Position numbers and translations under genes: made by a program | Assembly: GCA_027579435.1 (NCBI GenBank) | Contig: JANBPK010001191.1 | Span: 1 to 64,000 of the forward strand | DNA from: Candolleomyces eurysporus | Taxonomy: Eukaryota; Basidiomycota; Agaricomycetes; Agaricales; Psathyrellaceae | Direction: 5' to 3' | DNA length: 64,000 bases | Part shown: one piece after another, positions 1 through 11,537 of the stretch | How positions within the stretch are numbered: the stretch's first letter is position 1 | How the letters are laid out: every line of letters begins with the position of its first letter | The notes under the pieces: generated by a model | What the model saw: the letters and a program-made list of their open reading frames with translations, nothing else | The model's database searches: none | What the model was told of the DNA's origin: nothing

Positions 1-160
1 GGAGAAAAGGGCAGGGAGGACAGATGAGCAGGGAGGACAGATGAGCAGGCGGGCAGGGAGGGGAGAGATCGGCAGGGGGAAGAGAGAGAGGGAAGAGAGA
101 TGGGTGGGGATAGATGGGAAGATGGAAGAGGGATGGAGGGAAGGCAACGCTCCGCCGCAT
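1..160. repeat. Purine-rich low-complexity tract with short tandem repeat
   Basis: The first 150 bases are nearly all G and A on the + strand. A 17-base unit (GCAGGGAGGACAGATGA) is present twice in tandem at about 14-47, followed by degenerate GGCAGGGAGG and GAGAGAGGGAAG units. It is not a telomere repeat (no TTAGGG run). No coding potential is visible. Confidence 0.7.
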
Positions 161-858
161 TCAATACGAGTATAGTCCCGTCAGCGTAAGTTGGCGGAGC
201 TATCATGTCAACGTTTCCGTCCAGGTTTTAATGTACATAGCCACATAAGGCGAAACGACATCGAGAACGTAAGATGGTGGATTGATGGTTGAGCGAGCGC
301 TATAAAAGAATATATTTATGAACCCTGGAATCTCAATTCTATCGATATGTGTCGTTCCCTCACCATACTCCGTTGAGACAAAGCGGAAAAGGCTTCTCAG
401 GCAAACGAAGGGACTGAAAAGAACAACGGACTGAAAAGGACAACGGACAAAAGTCAACGCCGCAAGTCAATTCAAATCTCGTCTCGGGTCTGGTATTTTT
501 TCGGAATGCCAGGTACCTGGCTTCCAGGGCCTCAAACGAGGTTATATGGCGTGAACCACTCGCATAAGCATGCTTCCGGACACACTCTCATGGTCGATAC
601 TCGAGGCATGGAAGAGTATGCAGTATCACACGGTCTGTACGAGTGGACTAAGCTATAACGTGGTGACGTCAGCTATTGTGTAGCTATACTCAAGAGTTAA
701 GAGCATACCCGTTAAGAGAATGCCTTCCCTGATCAAAGCGATAACGAATCACTCGAGCAACATCAAGTTCTCGAGTTTGCCCATTCGTAGCAGAGAAAAC
801 GTTAAACCAACTTGAAAAAAAAGAGTGTTTCCATGGGGTCTTCTCGTAAAGTATACCC
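161..858. other. Gap without a supported gene
   Basis: Only short unsupported reading frames occur on either strand. A 17-base imperfect tandem repeat (GGACTGAAAAGRACAAC) lies near 411-447. I see no splice-linked coding exons. Confidence 0.5.
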
Positions 859-1554
859 CTACTTGGCTGACGGCGCAATCTCCCCGAGGGCCCTTGGCAA
901 AAGAGTCCGTATGAATCTATGAGGCCAACCGGATATCACAAAAGTGCAATCTGGCTCGACTTCGAATCTTCCGAGCCTGACGCTGGATGAGTCTGACGCC
1001 CATGTGATGCTATTTGCAACAGCATCTGCGCTCTTCTTGTTCTTCTTGTAGGCCGCTTCAACCTGTCGAGTGTATTCTTGTTGGACCACAGCTGCCAGGA
1101 CATCTGGAAATTCAAAAGGAGGATTGATTACCTTTGCAAGGTAGCACACAGGCATAAAGGACAATGCACCTCCTTCGGATGCTCGAGATAGTCGTTGGCC
1201 GGCAGCGTTGGGGGTATCGGCCTTGGCGTAGCACTGCAGTTTTTACAGCAACTTGTAAGCTTCGCAGCATTGCGAAGCTGGAAATCAGTGCATTGCCAGT
1301 ATGCAAAACACTTTAGTCGATCTGAATTGAAATGAACGGTGACATCAAGTGAATTGGCTTGCTTGCAGAGGATGAAAGAGCCCGACCAGCTAAATCCCGA
1401 CTATATTTCCATTTGATCCAATCAGATACTGCGAAGAGAAAGATAGATACTCACTGTCATGGTTCGTGTCGTGCAACTCCCCCGTCACGGCGAGTGTCAG
1501 CAGTGCTAGCGCCGCGGTGAGCACTGGTGGCAAGACTGAATATCTCGAGGACAT
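859..1554 (-). CDS. Possible small secreted protein, intron-containing (weak)
   Basis: An ATG at 1554 (-) opens a peptide beginning MSSRYSVLPPVLTAALALL, which looks like a signal peptide with a hydrophobic core. This exon meets a good donor (GTGAGT, first intron base 1454), giving exon 1 at about 1455-1554. Further down the same strand an open frame at 859-1164 encodes a Lys/Ala-rich stretch (QVEAAYKKNKKSADA) that could be a later exon. The intervening acceptors are not certain. The product is not recognised. The N-terminal signal is the only real evidence, and the 859-1164 frame could be chance. Confidence 0.3.
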
Positions 1555-2849
1555 CGCATGCAACGCTTGCCTACTACGGCGTGTGATACCCTCACCGTTG
1601 AGACGCACTAGCAACCGGGCGACAGGTCACGCAGGAACAAGTCCATCGGTGGGTAACGGGTCTACTTGGCGAAGCTCGCTGATGCAAGGTTGGTTCAAGG
1701 TTCCGGAGAGCGATTGGAAGCATTCTTGACCCAGGGTTACGAGTCTTTACGTAAGGAAGGCTCGCTCTTTTCTCGGTGTCTGCCTCAAGGATGGGACGTC
1801 CGTGGATCCATTGATCGTAGCGGCGCTGCAGCGCGCCAGTCCCCGACTCCGACATTCTCACCGGTGCGGGACCGTTTTTTCATCATCATCGCTCTCGGTC
1901 AGATATCCTCAGCTCGTTCCCTCATCGTACTTCAAAAATTTGATACCATTTAAAAGGTGAGTCCATCCAAGGAATAATGATACGGTATAGTACAACTTGC
2001 AATCCCAATAGACGGGAGAATGATATCGATACAACGTCCAGGGGCAGGGTGGGTCGTCAAAGATCTCCGGAAAAGATAATGATTTAGAGAGATAGACCCG
2101 ATCGTAGTGCAAAGGATAGTCGGAAAAGGTATGGGGGCATCCGGAAGGAAGACAAAAACTCGAGAAACTCGAGACGGTTGCTTATGGACAAACATAGAGG
2201 TGAAGAGGCAAGATCTGGAGGTACCATGATGCCGAGCGCATCAGTAAATCCGGCCAACTGGGAGGCTGCTCGCGGTTTGCGGTTCACGGTCAAAGCAGGT
2301 AAGGTCAAAAGAATCGAGTTGCCAGGCGCTAGGATTACACTTGAACTACGAACGCGAACTGGGAACCACCTCCCAGTCGATCAGGTGTCCTCGAGCGCAT
2401 GGGTTCGACCGGCATGTGTGCGAAAAGGTGCACAGACCAACAATTGAGAAACCGGATCTCATTCGTATACATAATATCATCCCACGAGAGTCTATTTTTT
2501 TGTATGAGAGCGATAAACGTTTCGACGGTACAGAACCCTCCCCACACTTTGTGTGGAGTCGGGGATGGACCATTAAGGATGCATCGGCCGATACCGACGC
2601 TGTTTCGACCCAGGCTCCCTTTGCCTCACAATGCTGCTTCTTAAGTTTTGCCGCGACCCGATGTCTCTCCTCTGCAAAAAGGTGAGTGTAATCATGCAAA
2701 TTCCTAATGATCATAGAGGAGGGAAGCCACACAAACACAAGCATGCCACAGGTGTGCTTCAGCAAGCGCTTTGACTGCCCCAAAGCGTAAGCACCATGCA
2801 TATACTGTGAAACCCCTGTAAAGGCTCATACTGTCGTGCACTAATGGTC
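1555..2849. other. Gap without a supported gene
   Basis: The longest frame is a 151-codon ORF on the minus strand (2346-2801) with no recognisable domain and no matching splice structure. Other frames are shorter and overlap each other. CpG content is normal here, in contrast to the next block. Confidence 0.45.
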
Positions 2850-3079
2850 TTCCATCCAAAGTTTCATTTCTTTGCACAGCATTTGCAGCAACAATCACTC
2901 TGGCTGGCTATATGTTCCTCCTCTTACCTCCTAGCAGTTGGTGTCTCTTTTCTTGGATCTGTTTGATAGGTTAATTTCCTACTATCTTCTGATAATATGT
3001 CCCATTTATGAGATAATCTATCCAATCCCTTCTTTAAAAAGGCAAATTGCCTCAGAACCTTGCCATGCAAGCCTGGGCC

Positions 3080-3800
3080 ACTACTCACACTGGCAGGTTG
3101 TCAAGTGGGGCGCAATGAGATGGCAGATGGTTGAGGCCATCTTCAACATCTATTGCAAGACAGCAAAATTTCCAGTTAATGAAAGCATTCCTTGTTAATC
3201 TTGTATGTAGTGATGGTCTCTGCTAGTAAGACATTGAGGGTCTGTCACAAAATTGGGGCAGAAGTGTTGGGGATTGGCTTGTTATTCAGCTTGAAACACC
3301 TGATTTTTAATCCAAAGTCCAATGCGGGATTCTCCAATGTATGCATGACTGGTTCAACTAGCAACCTGTGGGAAGTGGCTGCTGCTTTGCATGGCAGTGG
3401 TCTGAGGCATTTTGACCCCACTAGTACATGAATTACTTTCAAGGTTTTGGAGGTTAGAGGGACAGGCAAATGTGAACCCAGAGAAGGAGAACAGGAAACA
3501 GTGACAGGAAACAGTGGTGCTGCTGTTGGTTCCTGTACATGCCACACATCCATCTTGGTGCCTAGGATCTGCATGTACAAACCTGAGTCAAAATCCCTTG
3601 GAACTGCCAACACGACAGCTGATCCTCTGGCAACTGAATAAACAATCTGGCCAGAACCACAAGAACATCTAACTTTCAGGCAAAGGAGGCACCCTATCCC
3701 CAGATGGAAGCTTTGCCCAAGGACAGGCATCCCAATTCCAGCAAAACATCTCAAGCTATGCTCAATCCCACATTCCAAGATTCTTGTCTGCCCAAAACTC
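3080..3800 (-). pseudogene. F-box/LRR protein relic, paralogue of the gene at 9818-11537
   Basis: Bases 3110-3330 align almost without gaps to 9940-10190, the end of exon 2, the intron and the start of exon 3 of the intact F-box gene. Shared peptides include a FELNN/FKLNN motif before the splice site, an LLAETIT motif after it, and an FINWK...LAIDVEDGLN stretch. In the relic these pieces lie in different frames. Many differences are CG in the intact copy against TG or CA here. Upstream, 3330-3800 keeps a long minus frame that probably corresponds to the leucine-rich part but has diverged. The F-box exon itself was not found. It is a dead copy, probably inactivated by methylation-type mutation. 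Confidence 0.7.
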
Positions 3801-4356
3801 CCTCAGTGGATTTGGAGGATCTCCAAGCACTGGCAGACTCCTTCTGCGCACCTTCTGGGTCTGTAGAAGTGGCTTTGTGTTACAGTGGAGGGTTTACCAA
3901 GCCCCTAGTGAGCACTTATGCATTGCCTAGTCTTCCTGTGAGCACTATGCCTTTGTCACATGGAGGTGTAATAGGAGGGTATGGTGGCATGCCACCTGCC
4001 CATCCCCCTTTTCCTCAGAAATTGGGCTATGCACCATCCAATTCTCAGCCTCCCCTCTCTCAGAATGGGGAGGACTGCCTGGAGGAGAGCCAGAGTTCCC
4101 TAATTTGGGAGCACCTCCTGATGGCAATGATGGGTATGGGGCTGCCTTCATTTCCCTGGTAGTAGGTATGGTATGCCACAGAGCTTGTGTCAAGTTGGGC
4201 ATCATCATGGACATGGTTCTCCTCCTCCTTTGTTCCCTGTCAAGCCTGGGGGATGATGAAGTTGAGGTGATTCAGGTGACAAAGAAAAGAAGCTTGACCC
4301 TCACTCCAATTGAAAAGACAAATATGAATGAATGGAAGGAGTCAATTGAATCATAG
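3690..4356 (+). pseudogene. Relic of a Gly/Pro/Gln-rich protein gene
   Basis: Three successive plus-strand frames give a low-complexity protein: a Gln/Ser-rich part (QASQFQQNISSYAQS), then a Gly/Pro part (GGVIGGYGGMPPAHPPFPQ), then a Gly/Asp part, ending with a charged tail and stop at 4356. No single frame carries the whole and no splice sites obviously join them. The whole stretch lies in the CpG-poor block, so frame loss by decay is likely. The family is not recognised. Such composition is common in fungal transcription regulators, but no DNA-binding domain is visible. Confidence 0.4.
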
Positions 4357-5067
4357 TATCAGAAGTGTAGGAACTTTGTATTACTTAACAGAACAAGAAC
4401 ACATGCAGTTTCATTTTCTATTGGTTGTGAACTTCCTTGTCAGAGGGTTTCTGAAGGTACTAAAGCCCCAGACAAGTTGAGCAACACTGCCTCAAAGTAT
4501 TTGATTTGTTGACCTTTCATTCTTGAGTCAACCTAGAAAATACAAAAGTTTGTGATACTAATGGAATGCATGCTTGTCTCATGGCCAGTCATAGATGGTG
4601 TACAGGGCTCTCATGAATTGAGATGGTTCTAGACTAGCATAAGTAACAGTCTTCTGTAGCCAGACTGAATGAAATTGTAGTCTGAATGAGAAAGATGAGA
4701 AATTGAATGTAATTGCATGGACCAAGGAACCACTGATGAGATGGTGTTGAGTCTGCAAAGCTGATGGATGTTTTAAGTAAATGGTTGCCTCTGTTGGGGC
4801 TGATTGATCAAGGCACTTAAACAGGTGTTTGTTCAGACTCTTGTACCAATACATACACATTACCCTCTTTGCACAAGCCAGCACCCTAAAACCCTCTAAA
4901 ACTCAAAGTTGAAGTTCTCAGAGTTTTGCAAAGAACTCAAGTGTTGCTGGGAAGAATTTAGGACCTCCACCTCCGACAGATATCTTCCCCAATCATTAAT
5001 GCTGCAAGGAGTGACAAGAGTTTCTGGTTAGCAGCCATTCCTCAAACAGTTATCAACATTTCCACAC

Positions 5068-8000
5068 TTACTCATACCCCATTGGCACCCCTGCCCACAG
5101 AGCGGCACCATGACCATCCATAACATTGCTTCCTTGATCATGACTGGGTCCTTCTAGTGGAACAAAGTCAATAGTAAGTTGAGCAGCTCGAGCCAAAAAG
5201 TGGAGAAAATAGGTCAGAGAGACACTTACGAGTGGCGAAAGATATTGAAGGCAGTGGGGATTCCACATTGAATGCAGATCCACCCACAGGCCACATGGAA
5301 CTTGAAGGGGCGGTTGAATCCCCGGTTGCAAATACCTGGCTGAAGAAAATATCCCGACTTGAAGAGTAAGAATGGTTAAGGTTTACAGGAGGGATAGCCT
5401 GAAGTGGCGATTTACTAGCAGCTTGATCATTGCTATGGGTGCTGGTTGCGTGTCCGCGCTCAAGCTGCTGCTGGTTGAGCCGCGCGAAAGTCCCGCTAAG
5501 GTCCGATCCATAGGCGCCGAACGGTACTTGGGTTGGGCCTGCGTCAGCTTGATCCAGTCCAGTTTGAGGTAAACCTCTCGGAGTGCTGGATGTGTTCAAT
5601 ATTGATGAGTGATCTGTGTCTGCGCTGAAGTCATTGTACTCGCAGATGACATCGTTACCATCTGTTGCTGAGTTTGTCACCTCTTGTGAGCGGGGTTCCG
5701 AAACAGATAATTGGGTATCCACATTGTCAGAGTTATCCGTCTCTGCAGTGCTACAATGGCGCTTCGAGCGTTTCGCAGGTGCCGGTTCTGGTGATATTTT
5801 TCCGACAGAAACCAAAGCCATCAATATGTCACTGGCTTCAATTAGCGATCCGATAACTTGAGGCCCTGACAGTAAACCGACTTACCAATAGCGTCCTGCT
5901 GCATGCCACCTGCATATTTCAGCCCTCTTTTGAAGGGTGGTGACAAGAGTTCAATGCTCACCTATCTTCGTACCTCTTGATTACCTTTATGCAGGTGAAG
6001 ACCGCATCGATATCCCTCCTTTCGTCTGCCAATGCATGCCCTGTATCCCTTGCCCTCCAAACGTTCAGGATTAACATAAGACCAGCTGTAAAGAGAGCTG
6101 GCTAGAGTAAGGAATGGTGTCAGATAACGATGACTGACGGCCATTTTAGCTGAAGAAAAGCCGTACCTGGGCATGAGGAGCAAGGATCTTACCAGTTCGA
6201 GACTGTATCTCCATTATCCGGGTGCATGCTCTCGCAGCGTTTATACAGATTGCCAAGGATGACATCGCCAACTTCTGATGAGCTTTACACATGACAAATT
6301 GACGATGCGCCAGCATTTGTGTGGCATAGTAAGTGGTGAACAGTTTGGCGGACTGGTTTAGGAATGGCCCTTGGAGACGATCGGGGTTCCAACGAACTAT
6401 TGAAATTAATGGATGAATACCGTACTCACAGTGAACAAAGACGTACGATGTTCCGGTACAGTGTCGGCCCAAGCATTCATGGCGGAGTCAAGATTCGCGA
6501 GTGTGATTCTGTCCCATTCAATGTCAGAAATTCCAGGGGGCGGATCAGGGCGTTTTACAGAATACTGTGAGCCGAATTCATTTGAATCAGGGACAAATTT
6601 ATGGGCCTTGGGGAGACTTACGAATGCTCTGTGAGACGAGCAGTGTATCTCAAACAGTTTGAGAAGCGAGCAGAAGTAAGAGACCTTTGATGGGACTCCG
6701 GGGGGTTGGGTAAACGCTAGTTCAAGGTCGGGGTGATCCCAGTACTCGTCATCGCAGTCGATCGGCATCTCCACGTCGAAGCTGTGAATTTTGAGGTATC
6801 AGTAGATAGTCATCGTCGAGTGCTAGATGGTTCGAAAAGATACACACTCGGACGCGTTTATGGCAGCCGGTCGCCCAACAGCTGCAGCCGTTAGGGCGTC
6901 CACCAAGAGAAGTATCCAAAACACTCTCTTGCGAAGCTCACCCTCTGCTGTAGGTCTCGTTCCATCTCCCTTCTTGTTGAGACCAATATCTTGAGCCGCC
7001 CTGATCCCGAATCCAACGAGATACCAGCTTCTATCTGCGATAGACGTCGCTTGAAGAAAAGTGATCGCTAGCTGGACCAAGGCTGAGCGAAATACTGAAA
7101 ATGGCTAAAAAGAAGGCCACGAACGCAAAGAGCTTGCAGTTCATACAGTGAAGGTGCTCGCCGAAATGACTCTTGAAAGAGTCTCATTTGACGGAACCAT
7201 TTGAAGCCGCTGCTATGATAGGAGGTGTTTCCCTCCAGGAGCACCCGCTCATCATTAGAGTAGCGCGCTGCCACAGCACAGACTCCCATAACAAGGCCAC
7301 CAAAATCCGGGTCAGTGAGGTGAAGCCCGGCCTTCAAGGATTTCTCGAAAGTCGGACGGTGCAGCAAAGGTATGTAGATGTTGACGCAGTCATAGTACAG
7401 CTGCACAAGGTTTTCCAAAAGATCGGGTGGAGGGAAGTCGTAAGGTCTGTTCTCTGGAGGCGGTGGCTGCTCCCACTGTGATTCTCGACTGTCAGGATTT
7501 CGAATCGGCCGGTGAGATAGATGAAAACTAACTGGGTAAATAGTCCAGAACTCTGGTCGCATATGCTGCTTTACAGATCTTATAGTCGATTCCTGATCGA
7601 AAAATTGGCGGGACACTCCCTCTAGCTCCAACGCGGTCGTATCCACCAAGGCAACGTTGCTCGACGGGCCAAAGAATCGCTCTGTCGAACTATTGAGAAC
7701 CAACGATCGTTTGAGAGTATTTGCGAGAGTGCACGGGGTTGCCGCATCCTCTTCCCCATCCCCTGCTGGCGAGTCGTGCGATTTGTCTTGGCTTTTGAGG
7801 ACCGGCTCCTGTGCAGGAATTGAACTAGGTGAAATTCCACTAATACTCGACGAAGGCTCGGGCACTAATGAAGGAATTGGTGCTGTTCTGCTATCCCCAT
7901 TGGCTACAGCTGCCTCTAGGGTACGCGCATACCGAGCAAGGTCTACGATCACTCCTCGAACGAGCATTGGATTTGCCGGAGCTTGATACGATCCGGACAG

Positions 8001-8455
8001 GATTGTCTTCAACAATGGATCCATGCCCTCCTGAAGTTCAGCCAGGGACTTCCCCTGTGAATTAGCGCCTTGGGGGCAACGGAATGCTTGACTCTTTTTC
8101 TAGTATGAAAATTTGAATCCTCGGCGGGCTGGAGCTACCGATTGCTCGTTGTACGAACCTGGGCGATATAAAGGTGGGTGCATTCTGTGCCAAATGAAGT
8201 GCAATTCGAACATTTCTGTCCTGGCTTCTCAGAAGCGTCACCTTTCGGTGAAGTCAGTCAGCACCAAGGGATCCCAACGGGATACGTACAGCGTACTAGT
8301 GCAAAGTTATGAGCGTTGATGGCAACCGCGTTTTAACCGTAGGGACACCCACTCTTTCGATGACGACACACGTCGCATGCGCCATGCAGCTTCCTCCGTT
8401 TCCTGTTGACGGGTCCCTCGAGGTTCTGGAATCGATACTCTCCTTCAGGGGCCAT
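5068..8455 (-). CDS. Zn2Cys6 fungal-specific transcription factor
   Basis: Nuclear regulator with an N-terminal Zn(II)2Cys6 DNA-binding cluster and a fungal-trans middle domain (PF04082 type). ATG at 8455. Exon 1 is 8347-8455 and exon 2 is 8159-8241; together they give six cysteines spaced C-x2-C-x6-C-x9-C-x2-C-x6-C starting in the ACDVCRHRKS segment. Exon 3 starts at 8054 and runs to about 7110. It holds a Ser/Pro linker and the start of the middle domain (NIYIPLLHRPTFEKSLKAG). Later exons: about 7090-6848 (GFGIRAAQDIGLNKKG), 6781-6622 (CDDEYWDHPDLELAF), 6564-6430, 6396-6193, then about 6150-5960, about 5824-5230 (Ser-rich tail) and 5186-5068. The exon 3/4 junction is unclear: only a 38-base GT-AG or a 44-base GC-AG intron keeps frame. 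The exon 1 donor (T|GTCCCT) is weak, but the join restores a perfect cluster. Targets are unknown. Confidence 0.88.
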
Positions 8456-9817
8456 TTCAGAAGGCTACCATTAGTGGTGAGCTGCGGACAAAGGTCTTTG
8501 TTTATCAACCACGATTGTGGCGCATTCCCGTTTTGATGGCGCGTTTCAGGATCAAGGGTGCAGCCAAGGTGCAGCTGTGCAGCCTTGGAGGACTGCAGAA
8601 TTTACTCATGGCATCAGCCTCGGCACTCAGGTAGGTGTAGTACTTTCCTATCAGGTTGATATCGGCTATATCAAGCCCTAGGTTAGACTTGCCCCTTCCT
8701 GTAGGTCCCCCGTCCTAGTAAAATCACGTTCGGCACCTGTGAACCACTGAAATGTTTTCAATTTAGAGACATCGACATCCTTCACTCGATTAACTGGTAG
8801 GCAATGAGACTCAAGATCTTGACTGGCATCGAGTCTGAATGAATCTCACTGACCTCCATCGGAGGTAGCACGCAGCCGTGAGAGATCGTCCGACGAACGA
8901 ACGACATTTGTCTGGCCATAGAACTAGATTGCATTGAGGTAACTGACCTGGAGTTCATTCCAAGGACACTGAGATGAGATACTAAATGGTCTGAAAATGA
9001 CGATTACCGCGTCATTCTAGTTTCAAATTACCCTCGGAATACCCTATCTGCCAACGCTCGATCTGAGACTACTTCATCGGCAACGCAGGGGTCAACTTCC
9101 AGCCTGTGACTCCATTCGACGAACTAGATGGTCATCAGCACTACCCTTGATCTTGTCATTATGAGGATTTACTAATTATCATGACCGCACAGACTTGAAT
9201 TCACTACTCGACAAACTGAAGTGTATATCGTGGACGTCATCCAACTTGTCCGAGCTTTCGTACTCCTAGTGACCAAGTCGAAGATAAGGTAGATAATCTC
9301 CTTTACATCAATTCAATGGAGCGGTCAAGCACTAGCCCGAGTCCAGCATCCCATATTCGCTCACCAAAGCTGCCATGGACATGCTCGTCGTCAAGAGTCG
9401 CAAGATGGGTTGATGTCCTTTTTCCATCCAGGTTAGTATGTCTCGCTGGAGAACAAGATTCCACCTTAAAATTGACCTACTTCGATAGGTTGGTGCAAAC
9501 TAAATGCAAAATGGGTGATTCGATTAGAGGGGAGGTGTTGGAGCTCAACCAAAAGATAAGAATTCCCCAAATTCCCGCAGAGAAATCTGCGGCGGTGATA
9601 ATCAAGGCGACCACAGTCAACTGACGTGATTTTACAGCTTCAATGATCAGACTATTCTTTGGTGAATGGAAGCATCGGCCCACAAGCCGCCCTCATCGCA
9701 CCGGGCCCAGAAAGAGTTGATCACAGTCTAGTCATGTACACACTTGAAATATACTCAGCTTAACAAGNAAAAAATGGACTGTGATTAACCTACAATAGAC
9801 CATTCGGCCCTAACGCC
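8456..9817. other. Intergenic gap
   Basis: About 1.36 kb between the transcription factor start and the F-box gene end. Frames are short (longest about 102 codons at 9316-9624, plus) and carry no recognisable domain or convincing splice partners. There is an N beside an A run at 9768. Confidence 0.5.
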
Positions 9818-11537
9818 CTAGAATGAGGGGGTAGAGTCATCCAATACAGAGAGTTCTTCCAACGGGATTCCGCGAAACCTCCATTCAAACTTTACGACAT
9901 TTGGAAAAATTCGAGTGAGGATTTGGCGCCTCACGCTGTCCAACTGGTTGAGGCCGTCTTCAACATCTATCGCGAGACGGTGAAGTTTCCAGTTGATGAA
10001 AACATGGGCTCTTAACTCCTCGTTAATCTTGTGTGAAGTGATGGTCTCCGCTAGCAAGAAATCGAGTGTCTGTCACAAAATTGGGGCAGAAGTGTCAGGG
10101 ATTGGAGTCAATCTGTAGAAGGGAAGAACGACAAAGGAAACGTACGTTGTCGTTGTTCAACTCGAAACATCCGATTTTCAATGCCAGCTGCTCCAATTGA
10201 GGTAACGCAGCCTCTACCTTCTCAAAGAAGGAGGCGTGCAGGTACAGGACATAGAGTGATACATCCGTCAAAGCGGAGAACCTGACCACCGATAGAAGTT
10301 TGAATGCGTCATCTGGCAGTAAGATGTTCCTGGAAAGAGAGAGAGATTCCAGTGATTTCGCCCATGTTGGATGGCAACGGACCCATGTGAGGAACATTTC
10401 CAATGGAAAGGAACCAACGTGCTCTTCGAAAGCGGAGAAGTCGAGCCTACTAAGTTTGGAGAAACGAATGGATGATGAGGAGTTGAATAAAGGGGTTGCG
10501 GAAAGTTGTTGCTCTGTGTATGACAGAATGGAGGGTCGTGTTTCGAAAGTGTTATGTTGTACGGAGTTAAAGAGCCCTAGGGTAAGACTCGTAAGGTTTG
10601 AAGAATGAGACTCCAAGAACCTCTGCAGCCCGCTCAAGTCAGTTTGGGAGGGGTTCAGGAGGGGGGCCCAAACATCAATAGTATGTAATTTGGGGAGAAA
10701 TTCGAGCGCTTTGAAGAAAGAGGAGGGGCAATAATAGTAAGGGACAATCTTGTAGAAATCTTCTTCGCAAATGACTGTCAATTTTTGCAAAAGATTCTTG
10801 TGCCGGTTGACGAAAGGTGCCATCTTGCAGGCAAGATGTACGCGGTAATTAGTCGTGGCATACCCTGACCATATGTGCAACTCGAGGCTTCGCAAAGAAG
10901 GGATGAAGAGAGTGGATGGAATGAGGTCGTCGCGGTACGTTTCGATGGGTAGGTTGAGTGATAAAGAGCTGATGGGTGAGAGAGCAATGGACCGCCATAG
11001 ACTGTGTACAGCGCGTACCAAGCGAGGCTCGCTGAGAAACTGGGTATATCTGTATATGGAAGCGATGGAGATTGAGAGCGAACGAAGGCACTGAAACCGT
11101 CGATTCGCAACACCAGAATAACGGGGGTTGGCAGAATCTTTGGGAGAGCGACGTTTCCCCCGACGTATTACACTTCGGCTCAAACGAGATAGGATTGATT
11201 CTTCGCTCCAAAACTTGGTGGGCTCAAGGAGTAAATAGGTCTTGAAGTTCAACGTGTCGACCGAGATTGACTGAGTTCGACGTGAGACTATTAAATGCCT
11301 GGAAAAGATCACCCAGACCTAAGAGTCAGACCCTGCGTTCACTGAGAAATAAACAGAGCCTTACGACAGGGCGACAAAGAGATCTTCATCACGGATCCCA
11401 CCCAAACGCACGCTGCGGTACCTCAGGTTCATGAAATACTCGAAGAAAGGTCGATTGACGCCGCAAAGAGGTTGTACTTGATGCTCGGGGATGTAGCTGG
11501 CAATTTTTGTCCATAGTTCGAAAGGTAGCTCTGGCAT
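9818..11537 (-). CDS. F-box protein with leucine-rich C-terminal region
   Basis: Probable substrate adaptor of an SCF ubiquitin ligase. Three exons join in frame: 11365-11537, 10146-11298 and 10069-9818 (525 residues). The ATG at 11537 begins MPELPFELWTKIASYI, a standard F-box start (LP.E.W..I..Y), with the F-box in residues 1-45. The rest has repeated leucine motifs (LRSLELHIW, LTSLTLGLF, LSRLDFSAF, LESLSLSRN), as in F-box/LRR proteins of agaricomycetes. Introns begin GTAAGG and GTACGT and end CCAG and ACAG. A CpG-depleted relic of this gene lies about 6 kb to the left. The substrate cannot be told from sequence. Confidence 0.85.

Larger units (their letters stand above)
2850..5160. other. 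CpG-depleted block holding decayed genes
   Basis: Reading the 60-base rows from 2941 to 5100 I count about five CpG dinucleotides in 2160 bases, while rows on either side usually hold two to six each. TpG and CpA are abundant, so the loss fits C-to-T change at CpG rather than simple AT-richness. In the block are an F-box relic (3080-3800, minus) and a plus-strand Gly/Pro/Gln-rich relic (3690-4356) whose frame changes several times and ends with a charged tail (VIQVTKKRSLTLTPIEK). 4400-5060 shows nothing I recognise. The block reaches into the last exon of the neighbouring transcription factor (5068-5186). Confidence 0.8.

Noticed and set aside
1..160. Telomere or subtelomere end
   Set aside because: The tract is G-rich but has no TTAGGG-type repeat, and its units are longer and irregular.
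2380..2425. tRNA-like GGGTTCGAC motif
   Set aside because: The T-loop-like string lacks a pairing 5-bp stem, and no anticodon arm or acceptor stem could be folded around it.
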